Notes under the pieces: generated by a model
The model's database searches: none
What the model was told of the DNA's origin: nothing
Seen by the model: only the letters and a program-made list of their open reading frames with translations
Shown here: positions 29,538 through 40,520 of the stretch, piece by piece
Numbering within the stretch: position 1 is the stretch's first letter
Layout: each line of letters starts with the position of its first letter
Assembly (NCBI GenBank): GCA_947184155.2
Contig: CAMXCT020002337.1
Coordinates: 39,900-103,899 of the forward strand
From: Cladocopium goreaui
Lineage: Eukaryota > Sar > Dinophyceae > Suessiales > Symbiodiniaceae
Direction of reading: 5' to 3'
DNA length: 64,000 bases
Made by a program: the position numbers and the translations under genes

Positions 29538-29747
29538 GTAGACATGATGAGTAGCCTTTTGCAAGACATGGCATGGTAAGTTGCCTTCCCTTGCGCTGCT
29601 GCTGGGTTTGCAGGCTTGAGCTTCTTATAGAGACTTTTGTATGCAGTTGATGGCTTCAAAACCAAAAGCTAAAAACAAACCCGCTACCGGGTTAGCTCGC
29701 TCATTGATTCAACAGCCTCGCTGCAGTCTCTGCTCGCCTGAGGGTGG
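29538..29747 (+). other. 3' untranslated region with purine-rich tract
   Basis: Unique DNA before the 3' LTR. It ends with GAGGGTGGTG (29739-29747 region), a short purine-rich run in the position of a polypurine tract for plus-strand priming, though brief. Confidence 0.45.
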
Positions 29748-29882
29748 TGTAAAAACTCCTGCAGTATAACCCATGTTCCATGTACATCATGTGACTACCT
29801 TGAAGCGTTGGTTCAAAAGGACTAGCAGCTTAACGGTTAGTTGTTGTATTTACCCCATTCTTGGCTGACCTGGTAAAATACA
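29748..29882 (+). repeat. 3' LTR (unit A), 135 bp
   Basis: Begins TGTAAAAACTCCTGCAG and ends GGTAAAATACA; four differences from the 5' LTR, at about positions 5, 14, 19 and 27. Followed by ATGAC, the right target duplication. Confidence 0.92.
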
Positions 29883-30365
29883 ATGACAATAGTAGCAATA
29901 TCAGCAACACCAATGTAGCGATTAACAATAATCATCGAAAACAATGCCCATTACAGTAGCAATAACTACAACTGTGACAATGACAGTAACCAACTATGAC
30001 AATAACAGTCATAGTAGTCCTAGTAGGAATGAGCCGAAGGTGGGACACTCCAAGATGGACGTCTCCAGGGACGGCAAGGCGGGGCGATGTGGGAAATTGA
30101 GCCAAGCAGGTTGGCAGGTGGGATGCGGTGGGATATTGACCAGTAGAAGTTAGGATTTGAATGGATTTGGGATTGTGACTGCCTGTGAGTCCATATGTGC
30201 CATGCTCTGTTGTAGCCGCGGTGGATGGTGGTTTAACATTGTGCGTCCGTATGTGAAGTTTTCTTGGTGATGGATGGTGGTGGTTTAACATGACCTGGTC
30301 CCATCCCAGAAAAGGCCGAGCACAGGTACCATCAGTGACTGGACTGGTTGGGGTAGTCATGGACG
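29883..30365. other. Unit A trailing flank
   Basis: First 150 bases are a degenerate CAATAG/AACAAT simple sequence that continues the sequence on the other side of the retrotransposon, then unique DNA to the unit boundary. No gene recognised. The same sequence precedes unit C at 63217-63699. Confidence 0.7.
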
Positions 30366-31903
30366 ATTAAGAGCCCAAAATCATCGGCTGCAAGGCTAAA
30401 CGGATGACATAGCTCTTCTTTGGCTTAGCGGCTATGTCAGCTATGTGTTTTGTCCAGCCTGACCCGCGGTATCCACTGGCTCAGAGGCGGCATCCTTGCA
30501 TCATTGGCATCAAAAATCAGACGATGTGCACTAGGCATGATGCAATGATTTTTCATGTCGCATCTTTGTTTCCTTCTGATTTGCCCACCTTCGATAAGTT
30601 GCTTCGCCATAGCCATGGAAGCGGAAAAGGTGGGAAGAGCTTGATGAGCAGTTGAGATTTGAGACTTGAGGCAAGTAAGAGCATAAAAAGTCAGCAATCG
30701 GGATATGATTTGTCACTGGCAACTGGTACCAATCAATGACCATTCTGCATCTGCTAGGAGTTGGAAAGCCTTTTTAGCTCTGAAGCGTCCACTGCTGAAG
30801 CGAAGGCCTTGGGGGTGTCGTGCATAGGGTTTAAGAATGACTTGGAGACAGACATCGTTCAATCATGTTCAATCTATCAAAACAAACATGGCATATGTGG
30901 CTTTAAAAAAACAACGTGGCAAGAGTCAGAGAAAAGCAAGGACAAAGAAGATCAACCCGTGCGAAAGGGTAGAAAAGATGCGAAGCACTGTGTTTTTCCC
31001 AATCCGGTGCCGGAGGGTCGAAAGGTAGGCTTGCTAAAGCGGCGGGTGTGGAGCTATCTGGTGGAATGAGAAATCAAAAATTGCACGCGGCGCAGCTGTG
31101 TTTCCAAGCCAACATGTTAGAAACGTCAGCTCTGGAGCACCCTTGGCAGTTCTCGAAGAAGTGCACGGGGCTGTGGCGCGAAACACATTTCGAAGTCATA
31201 ACGCTAAAAGCACCGCAGTGCTGAGCACTTTTGGAAGTTGAGCTGTTCAAAAAGTGTACGCCGCTGTGGCGCGAAGCACATGTCGAAGTCAAAATGGCAA
31301 ACGCACGCCAGGGTCATTTGTCGTTTTTCCTAGCAGGGGTGATGGATTCTGCGCCTTGTTAGAAGTGAGCCAAACTTGTGGGTTTTGCAGCGCTTCCAAA
31401 AACGATGGCAGGCGTGGGATGCTTGAAGAGGATCTGCAAAGATGCATTTTGCGTGGCGGGGGAAATACCAAGAGACATCTTCACCAGATATCCTACGAGG
31501 TCAGGACATTGATCTCCTGAGATGGGTTGCATTTTGGAGCATCAGATCGTCAGGTTCGCTAAGATGATTTTGCGTGACAGGTGCAGCACTTCGTATGACT
31601 TGCCCTCACTTTTCCGTGGCAGGTGCAGTACTTTAGAGCGATGGAGTGGAAAAATCGCAAAACGCATTGGTAAAAAGCCGCCCGCTCTGCACTCAACTTT
31701 TCTTCATTTTTGAAGAATGTCTCGCAGAATTGCTTCGTTTTGGATGTTGCCAACTTCGGTTTATTGAGGAAGTCTCGCAGAGTTTCTTCGTATTGGAGCT
31801 GTGAACCTCCATTTTTTGAGGACGTCTCGCAGAATTCCTTCCTTTTGGACCTGTCAATTTCCACTTTTTTAAAGGAAGTCTCGCATCATCGCTTCCGTTC
31901 AGA
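30366..31903. other. Unit B leading flank
   Basis: Equivalent of 1-1542, with scattered substitutions. The local 100-base and 60-70-base repeats are conserved. No gene recognised. Confidence 0.6.
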
Positions 31904-32914
31904 TAGACAGATAATGACAGATAGATGGATGGATGGATGGATAGACAGATGGATACATAGATAGATAGAACGATAGACAGACAGAGGGATAGATGGAGAG
32001 ATGAAAAATAGATAGAGGGACAGACACAGAAAGAGATAGAGATAGAGATGGAAATGGAGAGAGATAGAGAGAGCAAGACACAGAGAGAGAGAGAGAGAGG
32101 GATAGAGAGAGATAGAGAGAGATAGAGGGACAGAGAGAAAGAAAGAGACAGATATTGGGAGAGATTGACAGAGTGACAGGCGCATGGATAGAGAACTAGA
32201 TAGATAGTGAGGGAGAGATGCAGATAGATGGATGGATAGAAAGAAAGAAAGATAGGTACATAGATAGATAGACAGCCAGGTAGATAGACAGATAGATCGA
32301 CAGATAGATAGACAGACAGGAACAAAGACTGAAGAAAAGAAAGAAAGAAAGAAACAAGAGAAAAGAAAAGAAAAGAACAAACAAAGGACATAACAAAAAA
32401 GAAATAAATATATAACGAAAGAAAGAAAAAGACAGAAAGAACGAAAGAACGACAGACATAAATAAATATCTCAAGAAAGAAGTAAATAGCTAAAGAAAGA
32501 AGGAAAGAAAGAACAATAGGTAGGTAAATAGATAGACAGATAGATAGGTAGGTTGAGAGAGAGAGAGAGATATAGCGCTGGATTGCAGACAGAAAGAGAA
32601 AGAGACAAAGAGACAAACAGACAAACAGGCAGGCAGAGACAGACAGAGACAGACAGAGACAGCAGAGACAGACAGAGACAGACAGAGACAGACAGAGACA
32701 GACAGAGACAGACAGAGACAGACAGAGGTAGACAGAGACAGACAGAGACAGAGAGAGACAGACAGAGACAGGCAGACAGACAGAGAGAGAGAGAGATAGA
32801 TAAATAGACAGATAGAATAATACATAGAGCAGGGGAGGGAGATATAGATTGAGAGAGAGAGAGAGAACTAGATAGTCAGGGAGAAAGATAAACAGAGATA
32901 GGCAGACAGATCCG
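31904..32914. repeat. GATA/GACA/GAGA polypurine tract (unit B)
   Basis: Equivalent of 1543-2590, with several repeat-number changes. The long reverse frames here are longer than in A because of these length changes, which supports their being artefacts. Confidence 0.95.
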
Positions 32915-33727
32915 ATGTTTTGGTTCATTTTTTCAGACAGGCTGCTGGCCGGACAAAACAACGAAGTGACATGGCATGGGCTCATTCCTGTTGAACCCGT
33001 AGGACGTATTGACTTCTTGCTCTTCTACTGAGCACACACCAGAGGACGAACCGGGCCGTTTGAGAGGGCCACATGTTGGAGGGGTGCACCGCGACCGTAC
33101 GCAGGATCCTTTCGAGGAATTGCTCTCACGCAGACAACTTCTCGATGATTCTTTCGAGGACTTGCGTGGACGATCGTAGGGACACGTGACACGTCACGTG
33201 ACACACGAATCAAGAGGACAGGTGACATCACTCGGACCTGATGTGATTTGATCCTGCCGATCCCATAGGATGTTGGTCCTGAGGGTTCAGAGGACGAGCT
33301 GCGCAGTTTGAGAAAGTGGCCTTTGGGGGGAACATTGGGACTGTGTCATTGCATATGTAGATGTGCCTGATATACTTCGTTTCCCACTTTTTCCATGTGT
33401 CCCGTAGGCGTTTCATTGTTTCTTGGGCACAGTCTAGTACTTGTTTCAACTTTACTTGGGGCTCTTCTGCACGGCTTCGTGTTGTTATCACTGTGTTGCT
33501 CCGAGGCTTTGCTTTCCTTTCTTCTACTTTTCTCGCCTTTTTTCTAATACATGCAAAGATCAAAGATGAGTATCATAAATCAATAATGACGCACATAAAT
33601 CCGTTTTAAAATTTAGTTTATAGGACGTGATATTTGATATGCAATGTATTCAACATAGATTTTTTTTGCACTGTATATTGCATATATTTTACAATATTTC
33701 AAATATAGTATAAATCGTATTTACATA
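32915..33727. other. Unique spacer (unit B)
   Basis: Equivalent of 2591-3365, including the double CACGTG inverted repeat near 33183-33207. Around 33545-33590 B has about 36 extra bases (ATACATGCAAAGATCAAAG region) not in A. No gene. Confidence 0.55.
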
Positions 33728-33866
33728 ATAGATAGATAGATAGACAGATAGATAGACAGATTTTTGGTTCGATAGATAGATAGATAGATAGATAGGTAGA
33801 TAGGTAGATAGATAGATAGATAGAAAGATAGAAAGATAGAAAGATATATATATATATATGCATCAT
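33728..33866. repeat. GATA microsatellite (unit B)
   Basis: As at 3366-3490, but interrupted by TTTTTGGTTC near 33760. Confidence 0.95.
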
Positions 33867-34029
33867 TTATATTTTTAAAGTACGTAACATAGTATAATAC
33901 ATTTCATGTATAATGTCGACTAAATGAGCAATAAAAGGACCGGATAACCCCACAAGTCAACCTCTTCCAATAATGAGCAAGACATGTTGTACCGGGGACG
34001 GGGAAGGAAGGAAAGACAAAGGAGGAGGT

Positions 34030-34535
34030 GGAGGAAAGATGGTGTGTGACAAAGTTGCGTGTGTGTGTGTGAAAGATGGTGTGGTGAAAGATGGTGTGTG
34101 ACAAAGATGGTGTGTGACAAAGTTGTGTGTGAAAGATGGTGTGTCAAAGATGTTGTGTGACAAAGTGGTGTGTGAAAGATGGCCTGCGACGGTGTGTGAA
34201 AGATGGTGTGTGTCAAAGATGTGGCGTCAAAGATGGTGTGTGAAAGATGGTGTTTGACAAAGTGGTGTGTGCAACATGGTGTGTTAAAACGTTGTGTGAA
34301 AGATGGTGTGTGACAAAGTGGTGTGTGAAAGATGGTGTGTGACAAAGTTGTGTGTGAAAGATGGTGTGTGACAAAGTTGTGTGTGAGAGAGATGATGTGT
34401 GTGAAAGATGGTGTGTGAAAGATGGTCTGTGACAAAGTTGTGTGTGAAAGATGGTGTGTGAAAGATGGTGTGAGTGAAAGATGGTGTACGAAAGATGGTG
34501 TGTGACAAAGTGGTGTGACAAAGTGGTCTTCCAGG
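34030..34535. repeat. GAAAGATGGTGTG minisatellite (unit B)
   Basis: Equivalent of 3625-4131, with one extra GAAAGATGG...ACAAAGTTG unit near 34340-34380. Confidence 0.9.
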
Positions 34536-34975
34536 TGGCTCTGTGTACTGCGCCTGCCACACGAAAGGCAGCCGCGGCCCAGCGGCGGCGATGCGCGCCG
34601 CAGCTCCTCCTGGAGTCTCTGTGTACTGCGCCTGCCACACGACAGCCAGCCGCGGCCCAGCGGCGGCCACGCGCGCCGCAGCTTGTCCTGGAGGCTCTGT
34701 GTACTGCGCCTGCCACGCGAAAGGCAGCCGCGGCCCAGCGATGAGTGGTGTGATAAGTGGGTGTGATGAGTGAGATGTGAGAAGTGGTGTAGTGATGAGT
34801 GGTGTGATGAGTGAGAAGTGATCAGTGGTGAGTGAGATGATGTGAAAAGTGGTGAAGGTGATAGGTGGTGTAGTGATGAGGGGTGTGTGATAAGTGAGAT
34901 GTGATAAGTGGTGTAGTTGTGCTGGGATGAGTGAGATGTGACAAGTGTTGCAGTGATGAGTGTTGTGTGATGAGG
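34536..34975. repeat. 78-bp GC-rich repeat and TGATGAGTG array (M1, unit B)
   Basis: Three 78-bp units (34536-34749) followed by the TGATGAGTGGTG array, as in unit A M1. Confidence 0.95.
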
Positions 34976-35554
34976 TGGGGACAGGCCGGGCGGACGCGGA
35001 CGGGGACGCGGCAGCGGCGGGATCCAAGCATAAAACAAGAACCCCACACAGTGATGTGGGGAATAAGATTTTAAGAAAAGGAACATAATTTAAACGAGGC
35101 AAATTTTCTGTTATAACGCACAAACATGGGTTTGAAACATTTACTATATAACACATGATTTTGGATTTCAATATTCAATATATATATATATATATATATC
35201 TATATCTATATATATATTCAATATATACACATATATATATATATATATCTGTAAACCATCTCATTTAACTTCTAATGTAAAACAACACATAGTGAAAATA
35301 GACATTAAGTAACATATGAGTTAGTAGTTGAAAATACATCACACCTCATGTTATTATTTAATATTGGATTCACCACATATTAATGAAAACAGTATGCAAT
35401 GCATAGTGTAAATCGTGCAAGGTGTAATGTATAATTCATAATGTAAAATGCATATTGTATCAAGTATGATGTACGCTGTATGATGTATCATGCATCATAT
35501 AAAATTATTGTGCAAATAAGCTTTGATATATCATGCATTTTATATAAACATATT
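34976..35554. other. GC spacer and AT-rich sequence (M1, unit B)
   Basis: Equivalent of 4571-5157 with different TATATA lengths; ends with the ATT target duplication (35552-35554). Confidence 0.6.
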
Positions 35555-36788
35555 CACCCCGCTTCGCGTGGGGTGGCCGCCCACACCGCAGGTTTATTTC
35601 GGTCCGTGAGAGGGGCGAAGGGTGGTTTTCCTTCGTGGGGGCTCCCCAAGCTAAGAATTTTCACTTTCCCCCCCCGTGGGGGCTCCCCAAGCGAGGGAAT
35701 TTTCACTTTTCCCCCCCCGTGGGGGCTCCCCAAGCTAGGGAATTTTCACTTTTCCCCCCCGTGGGGGCCCCCCAAGCTAGGGAATTTTCACTTTCCCCCC
35801 CCGTGGGGGCTCCCCAAGGTAGGGGATTTTCACTTTTCCCCCCCGTGGGGGCTCCCCAAGCTAGGGAATTTTCACTTTTCCCCACCCGTGGGGGCTTCCC
35901 AAGCTAGGGAATTTTCACTTTTCCCCGCCGTGACAGCTTCCCAAGCTATGGAATTTTCACTTTTCCCTCCCTTGGAGGCTCTCCAAGCTGCGGAATTTCA
36001 AATAGCTAGACAACGACGCCTAGATAGTCCCCCAAATCCCGTGTTCTTTGAATGTGTTTCCATGTTTTTGCAATGGTTTCCTTCAAAGCACGGTACTTTA
36101 CACTTTTGTCGCCATAAAACCGGTCGAAAACATCATGTTCGACAATGCTTCCAATTCCCTTATCTCCCCAACCGTTGAAAATACCGCTATTTACAGTGTT
36201 TTCTTCAATTTTTCCATGTTCCAATGCCGGTAGCCAACTCCAACATATATATATAGAAATCCTTCCAAAACATTGTTTTTGACAGTGTTTTTCCAATGTT
36301 TCCAGTCAAACAGACGGTAATTTACACGTTTTTTTCCATAAAGGCAGTAAATCCTTCCAAAACATTGCTTTTGACAGTGTTTTTGTAATGTTTCCAGTCA
36401 AGCATACGGTAATTTACACGTTTTTTGCTATAACGTCAGTCCAAAACACTTGTTTTTGCAGTGTTTTCAATGCTCTGGCATCCAAAAACCCTGCAAAATC
36501 TTGCTATGTACAATGTTTTTTTCATTTTTGGCCGTTTTTCCATTGCCGGAAAGCTACCAAAATGACCCAAAATTCCATTTCAATACCCTCTTGCGCTCAG
36601 ACACCCAAAAATCCTCGAAAAATGTCGAAAACACCACCGTATTCTGGTCTCGGTGCGAAACCGTTTTTGGGCCCCCCCCCAGCTAAAGCTGATATAGCGA
36701 CTGCTATATTAACAAATGTCATGAGCATTTAGTGTTGCTGTTTTGCCCCCCAATAAGCACGCCTTCACCGCCAAAGCGGTGTGGGCGG
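35555..36788. mobile_element. 1.2-kb insertion element with terminal inverted sequence (M1, unit B)
   Basis: Same insertion as 5158-6480, at the same site with the same ATT duplication, but 1234 bp long. It is shorter because of fewer 42-bp repeats (35632-35990) and loss of one ACGGTAATTTACACG repeat. The left end reads CACCCCGCTTCGCGTGGGG, a slightly different hairpin from unit A. Confidence 0.7.
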
Positions 36789-36999
36789 ATTTTACGAAGT
36801 AGTATTTAAGATGCAATGTATCATGTATGTATAATTTTTAACCGTCTGCATAAAAAACAGTACAACGAGTAATCTTTAGTAAGTAACATGTAAGATATAT
36901 GCATTTATTCAAAGGTATATGTCTTTAATGTATAGTGTGCCATGTAAAATACACAATTTATATGTACATGTTTTTTGTAGTATGTAATGTTCAGTATAC
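36789..36999. other. AT-rich spacer up to the 5.6-kb insertion
   Basis: Equivalent of 6481-6695. It ends at TCAGTATAC, where the unit B insertion begins. Confidence 0.7.
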
Positions 37000-37704
37000 T
37001 CACAAACTTAAGAAAGCATCCCAGATCGTAAGGTATTAGTTTGTAGGGGTTTGCCCTTCATGACTTTCAGAAATGCCTACCTGATCTCAGAAATGCCTAG
37101 GTGATTTGAAAATGACATAGGCATTTCTGAAATTTAGGTAGGCTAATCTGAAATTTGGTAGACTAATTTGTTGTCCAGAACGTTGTGCAAACAAATGTGG
37201 TTTCATATTTTTTTTTACAAAATATTAAAAAAAAGACAAAATATGTTCAAAAAGATAAAATCTAAAATATGGTAAAACGTTGATTGAACGTTTACCTGCT
37301 CACGATGCTAACACGTTGTGATTACGTTGGCCAGCTCAGTGTGCAGCTGAGTCATTTGTGTCAATTGTATGAACTGATGAGAGAAACTGGGCATGGATTT
37401 GACCTGTTTAGCATGGAAATTATGATTGCATGAACCACGTATGGTCCATCCATTTTCCATTTTTATCACCAAAATGGAATCACACCTTAACTTCGAGGCC
37501 TTAACTTCGAGCCTCAGGGTTGTCAATTTTGTCCTTGTTTGTTATTTGTTTGTCATGTGCTGTCATTGTTGTCATTTTTGTGATCTTTTGTTGTCTTAAA
37601 ACAATGAGTATCGATGTTGCTCCCAGAACATAAATGTCCCTTGTCAAAACACATAGATCTTGTTTAATTTAATATAATATTACTTATTAGGTTTGCATTT
37701 TCAA
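37000..37704. other. Left part of the 5.6-kb insertion
   Basis: AT-rich sequence with an imperfect hairpin at 37068-37150 (CAGAAATGCCTA... pairs with TAGGCATTTCTG). A 72-codon reverse frame at 37308-37526 has no recognisable features. Otherwise nothing identified. Confidence 0.5.
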
Positions 37705-37809
37705 GCTTGCCTAAAAGTCAGGTATGCAAAATGTAGCGGTTATTTCCAGTACGAGTGTCGTGTAAAAGTGTCCCAGAAGAGTGTCACAAAATCATAGCGG
37801 GAGCGCCGC

Positions 37810-38225
37810 TCATTTATGGACACAGCCTGCCACTAATTTACGGACATAGCCTGCCACTAATCTATGGACATTACCTTCCAGTAATTTTTGGACATAACCT
37901 GCCACTACTTTATGGACACAACCTGCCAAGATTTTATCGACATAACCTGCCACTAATTGATTGGCATAGCAACTAATCTATGGGCATAACCTACCACTAA
38001 TCTACAGACATAACGCCGACCCCGGATGGATCAGTCAACTCGGGCAGCAGTGTCTTGCGAGAGTGTCCACACCACAAGGTTGTCCCACAGGCTGCCACTA
38101 ATTTCTGGACATACCCTGCCACTAATTGTACGGACATAACCTGCCATTAATTTATGGACGTAACTTGCCACTAATTTGTGGGCATAACCTGCCACTAATT
38201 TATGGGCATAACTTGCCACTAATTT
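37810..38225 (+). repeat. CTGCCACTAATTTATGGACA minisatellite, left arm
   Basis: Tandem array of a 24-26-bp unit (GGACATAACCTGCCACTAATTTAT) with an interruption at 38015-38085 that itself has an inverted partner at 38964-39022. Confidence 0.9.
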
Positions 38226-38229
38226 ATTA

Positions 38230-38960
38230 ATAGCTTCCCTTACCCCATTGTGTCACCCCCTTGTCTGTCAGAAGGGACGTCTTCATCCACTCCGCCGGGA
38301 GCCTTTAGGAGGGTTACAAGATTTGTTTTTATATATTTTTTATTTAGGATCCTTTTTCTGCAGGGTAGGATTTTTGTTCTTGGCATCCAGGTTCGTGGCT
38401 TCACTTGGTTAGCTAATACGGTTGTCTGCATCCTCACTTCATCTGGCCGTTGCCACTGTAATGCGTGTAGCGACAGAAGGGGGAGCTAGGATGATGAGGG
38501 GAGCGAAAGAACCAATAAGCAGACTAGTAATTTTCCGTTTGGTTTGGGACTTTGGGGGGCGCCTTTTTGACCTATTTTTGGAGCCCCTTTTTGGGGCTAA
38601 AAAGTCGCCCCTTTTTAATCCCCAAAGCAGTACCAAACCAACGGGAAAATTACCAAAGCAGACCCTCACACCCTAGAAACATCCTTCACGAAAAGGTTGA
38701 AAAACTGTTTTCGTTTTATGGCTCAAGCGACGATGGCGACAGTGGAAGGAACAGCACTTGGAGTGCAAAGAGTGGCAAATCTTAGGCGACGCCATTTTTT
38801 CATCCCTAAACTCTATAAATGGCACTTAGGGACACTAAATTTAGCATACCTCACTTCTAGGCAAGCCTAAACATGCATACCTAAACTCCATTAATTCCAT
38901 TTAGGCACACTAAATTTAGCATACCTCACTTTTAGGCAGGCACTCTTGCCACGATACTCT
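38230..38960. other. Single-copy centre of the foldback element
   Basis: Unique DNA with short open frames only. It contains a perfect AGCCCC-TTTTT-GGGGCT stem-loop near 38580-38600, and the word GTATGCATGTTTAGG in inverted form near 38860-38885. No gene recognised. Confidence 0.55.
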
Positions 38961-39029
38961 TGTGGACACTCTCGCGAGACACTGCTGCTCCAGTTGACTG
39001 ATACATCCGTGGTCGGCGTTAAGGCCACA

Positions 39030-39440
39030 AATTAGTGGTAGGTTATGCCCATAAATTAGTGGCAGGTTACGTCCATAAATTCTTGGCCGGTTATGTCCAT
39101 AAATTAATGGCAGGTCGCGTCCATAAACTATTGGCAGGTAATTTCCATAGAATAGTGGCAGGTTATGTCCATAAATTAGTGGCAGGCTATGGGACACTCT
39201 TGCGGGACAGCAAGAAACTCTTGCCACGACACTCTTGTGGACACTCTTGCAAGACACGGCTGCCCCGCTTGACAGATCCACCCGGGTTCGGCGTGATGCC
39301 CATAGATTGGTTGCAGGTTATGTTCATAAATTGGCAGGCTACGTCGGTAAATTACTGGCAGGTAATGTCCATATTCGTGGCGGGTTATGTGCATAAATTA
39401 GTGGCAGGTTGTGTCCATAAATTTAGGGCAGATTATGTCC
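39030..39440 (-). repeat. CTGCCACTAATTTATGGACA minisatellite, right arm (inverted)
   Basis: Reverse-complement of the left arm family, reading ATAAATTAGTGGCAGGTTAT on this strand. An interruption at 39190-39300 repeats the GGACACTCTTGC...GACACGGCTGC segment. Confidence 0.9.
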
Positions 39441-39629
39441 ATTAAATAGCAACACTTCTGCTATGATGCTATGACACAGTTTTGGGACACTCTTACAAGA
39501 CGCTACTACTGGAGATGAGCGCTAAATTGAGCATACCTGACATGCAGGCAGGCACTCTTGCCACGGCACTCTTGTATAAACTCTTTTCCAAATGTTTTCC
39601 ATGTTGCAACCTTCAAGCTTAAGGTTCAA

Positions 39630-39835
39630 GAAAATTCCGCGCGCAGCGCGGATTTTTTTTCTGTAAGTATTCACGCTACGGTACTATAAGCAAAAACAGT
39701 GTTTCATGAAACTTTTCTGTAAGCATTCACGCTGCGGTACTATAAGCAAAAAACAGTGTTTCATCAAACTTTTCTGTAAGTATTCATGCTGCGGTACTAT
39801 AAGCAAAAGCACCATTTCATCAATTTTTTTTGTAA
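39630..39835 (+). repeat. 62-bp tandem repeat, three copies, preceded by CGCG hairpin
   Basis: CCGCGCGCAGCGCGG forms a perfect short hairpin near 39638. It is followed by three copies of a unit with TTCTGTAAGTATTCACGCT and GCGGTACTATAAGC. Confidence 0.85.
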
Positions 39836-39924
39836 ATATTCACATCTGTTTGCTTTCGGTTTCAAAAAGTTTGCAACAGCGTTACATTTTTTCATGCCTT
39901 TGGCACTGTCAGCAACTACCAGTT

Positions 39925-40260
39925 TGCTTCAAAATGTCTCAATCTGTCCCAATATGTCTCAAAATGTCTCAAAATGTCTCAAAATCAACTCAATTTTTCT
40001 CAAAACTCATTTTGAGACATTTTGAGACATTTTGAGACATTTTGAGACATTTTGAGCAATTTTGAGCAATTTTGAGTGGATTTTTGGGGCAAGTATGAGA
40101 CATTTTGAGACATTTTGAATCGATTTTGAGCAATTTTGAGCAATTTTGAGCGGATTTTTGGGGCAGGTATGAGACATTTTGAGACATTTTGAGTTGATTT
40201 TGAGCAATTTTGAGCAATTTTGAGCAATTTTGAGCAATTTTGAGCGAGCGATTTTGAGCG
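39925..40260. repeat. TTTTGAGACA / TTTTGAGCAA minisatellite with inverted start
   Basis: An ATGTCTCAAA array (39930-39990) is followed after about 25 bases by its reverse complement TTTTGAGACAT (40008-40055), then a GAGCAATTTT array to 40250. It can fold into a long hairpin. Confidence 0.9.
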
Positions 40261-40520
40261 GAATTTGTTCGGCCAGCAATTTGTATATTTGAATAGTCCT
40301 TTCAATCTACATGTCATTCCTGCACAATTGGAATTCACAAATTATGGAGATTGAAGCTAGGTCGTAACGTTTTTGCCCATTTTATTTTAATATTTGTTTT
40401 AGTCTAGACGCAATCCTTAGGCCAATTTTGAGCAAACTTTTCTGGCCAGGCCCATTGCGTTTGAATACTTGTTTTGGTCTATAGCAGGCCATTTTCGAGC
40501 AATTGAAAAGATTTTGAGCA
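40261..40520. other. Unique AT-rich spacer
   Basis: AT-rich DNA with scattered TTTGAGCAA words left over from the array before it. No gene. Confidence 0.5.

Larger units (their letters stand above)
16542..29882 (+). mobile_element. Ty1/copia-class LTR retrotransposon, unit A copy (13.3 kb)
   Basis: Bounded by 135-bp direct repeats starting TGTA and ending TACA, and by the 5-bp target duplication ATGAC (16537-16541 and 29883-29887). The internal order Gag, protease, integrase, reverse transcriptase, RNase H is that of Ty1/copia elements. It is unusually long, with very short LTRs, a tandem-repeat leader, and about 3.5 kb of extra coding-like sequence after RNase H. Many frames are broken and the reverse transcriptase active-site region looks deleted, so this copy should be non-autonomous. 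The two LTRs differ at four of 135 positions, all in the first 30 bases. Confidence 0.93.
1..30365. repeat. Tandem duplication unit A (about 30.4 kb)
   Basis: The sequence at position 1 recurs at 30366 and again at 63700, and the order of all elements in between is preserved. This unit is A. Sequence outside the simple repeats differs from unit B by only scattered substitutions plus many multi-base indels. Large differences from B: it has an extra 2.88-kb satellite block at 12453-15333 and lacks the 5.6-kb insertion that B carries in module M1. The unit boundary is set by the window start, so the true duplication breakpoint may lie elsewhere in the cycle. Confidence 0.95.
37705..39553. mobile_element. 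1.85-kb foldback element with minisatellite arms
   Basis: The left end GCTTGCCTAAAAGTCAGGTATGC (37705-37727) pairs with the right end GCATACCTGACATGCAGGCAGGC (39531-39553), and the next 60 bases inward also pair (TTCCAGTA...GTGTCCCA...ATCATAGC on the left with its complement at 39440-39510). Further in, a CTGCCACTAATTTATGGACA array (37810-38225) faces its reverse complement (39030-39440). The middle 38230-38960 is single copy. This is the shape of a foldback transposon. No coding capacity for a transposase seen. Confidence 0.7.

Noticed and set aside
28793..29574. Reverse frames of 184 and 211 codons near the 3' end of the element
   Set aside because: Opposite to the forward frame with the aromatic tail; Arg/Asp/Thr-rich parts are translations of the GTCGTC repeat.
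38710..38735. Possible spliced-leader relic (TTTTATGGCTCAAG)
   Set aside because: Only TGGCTCAAG matches the dinoflagellate spliced leader end; the upstream part does not, and nothing coding follows.
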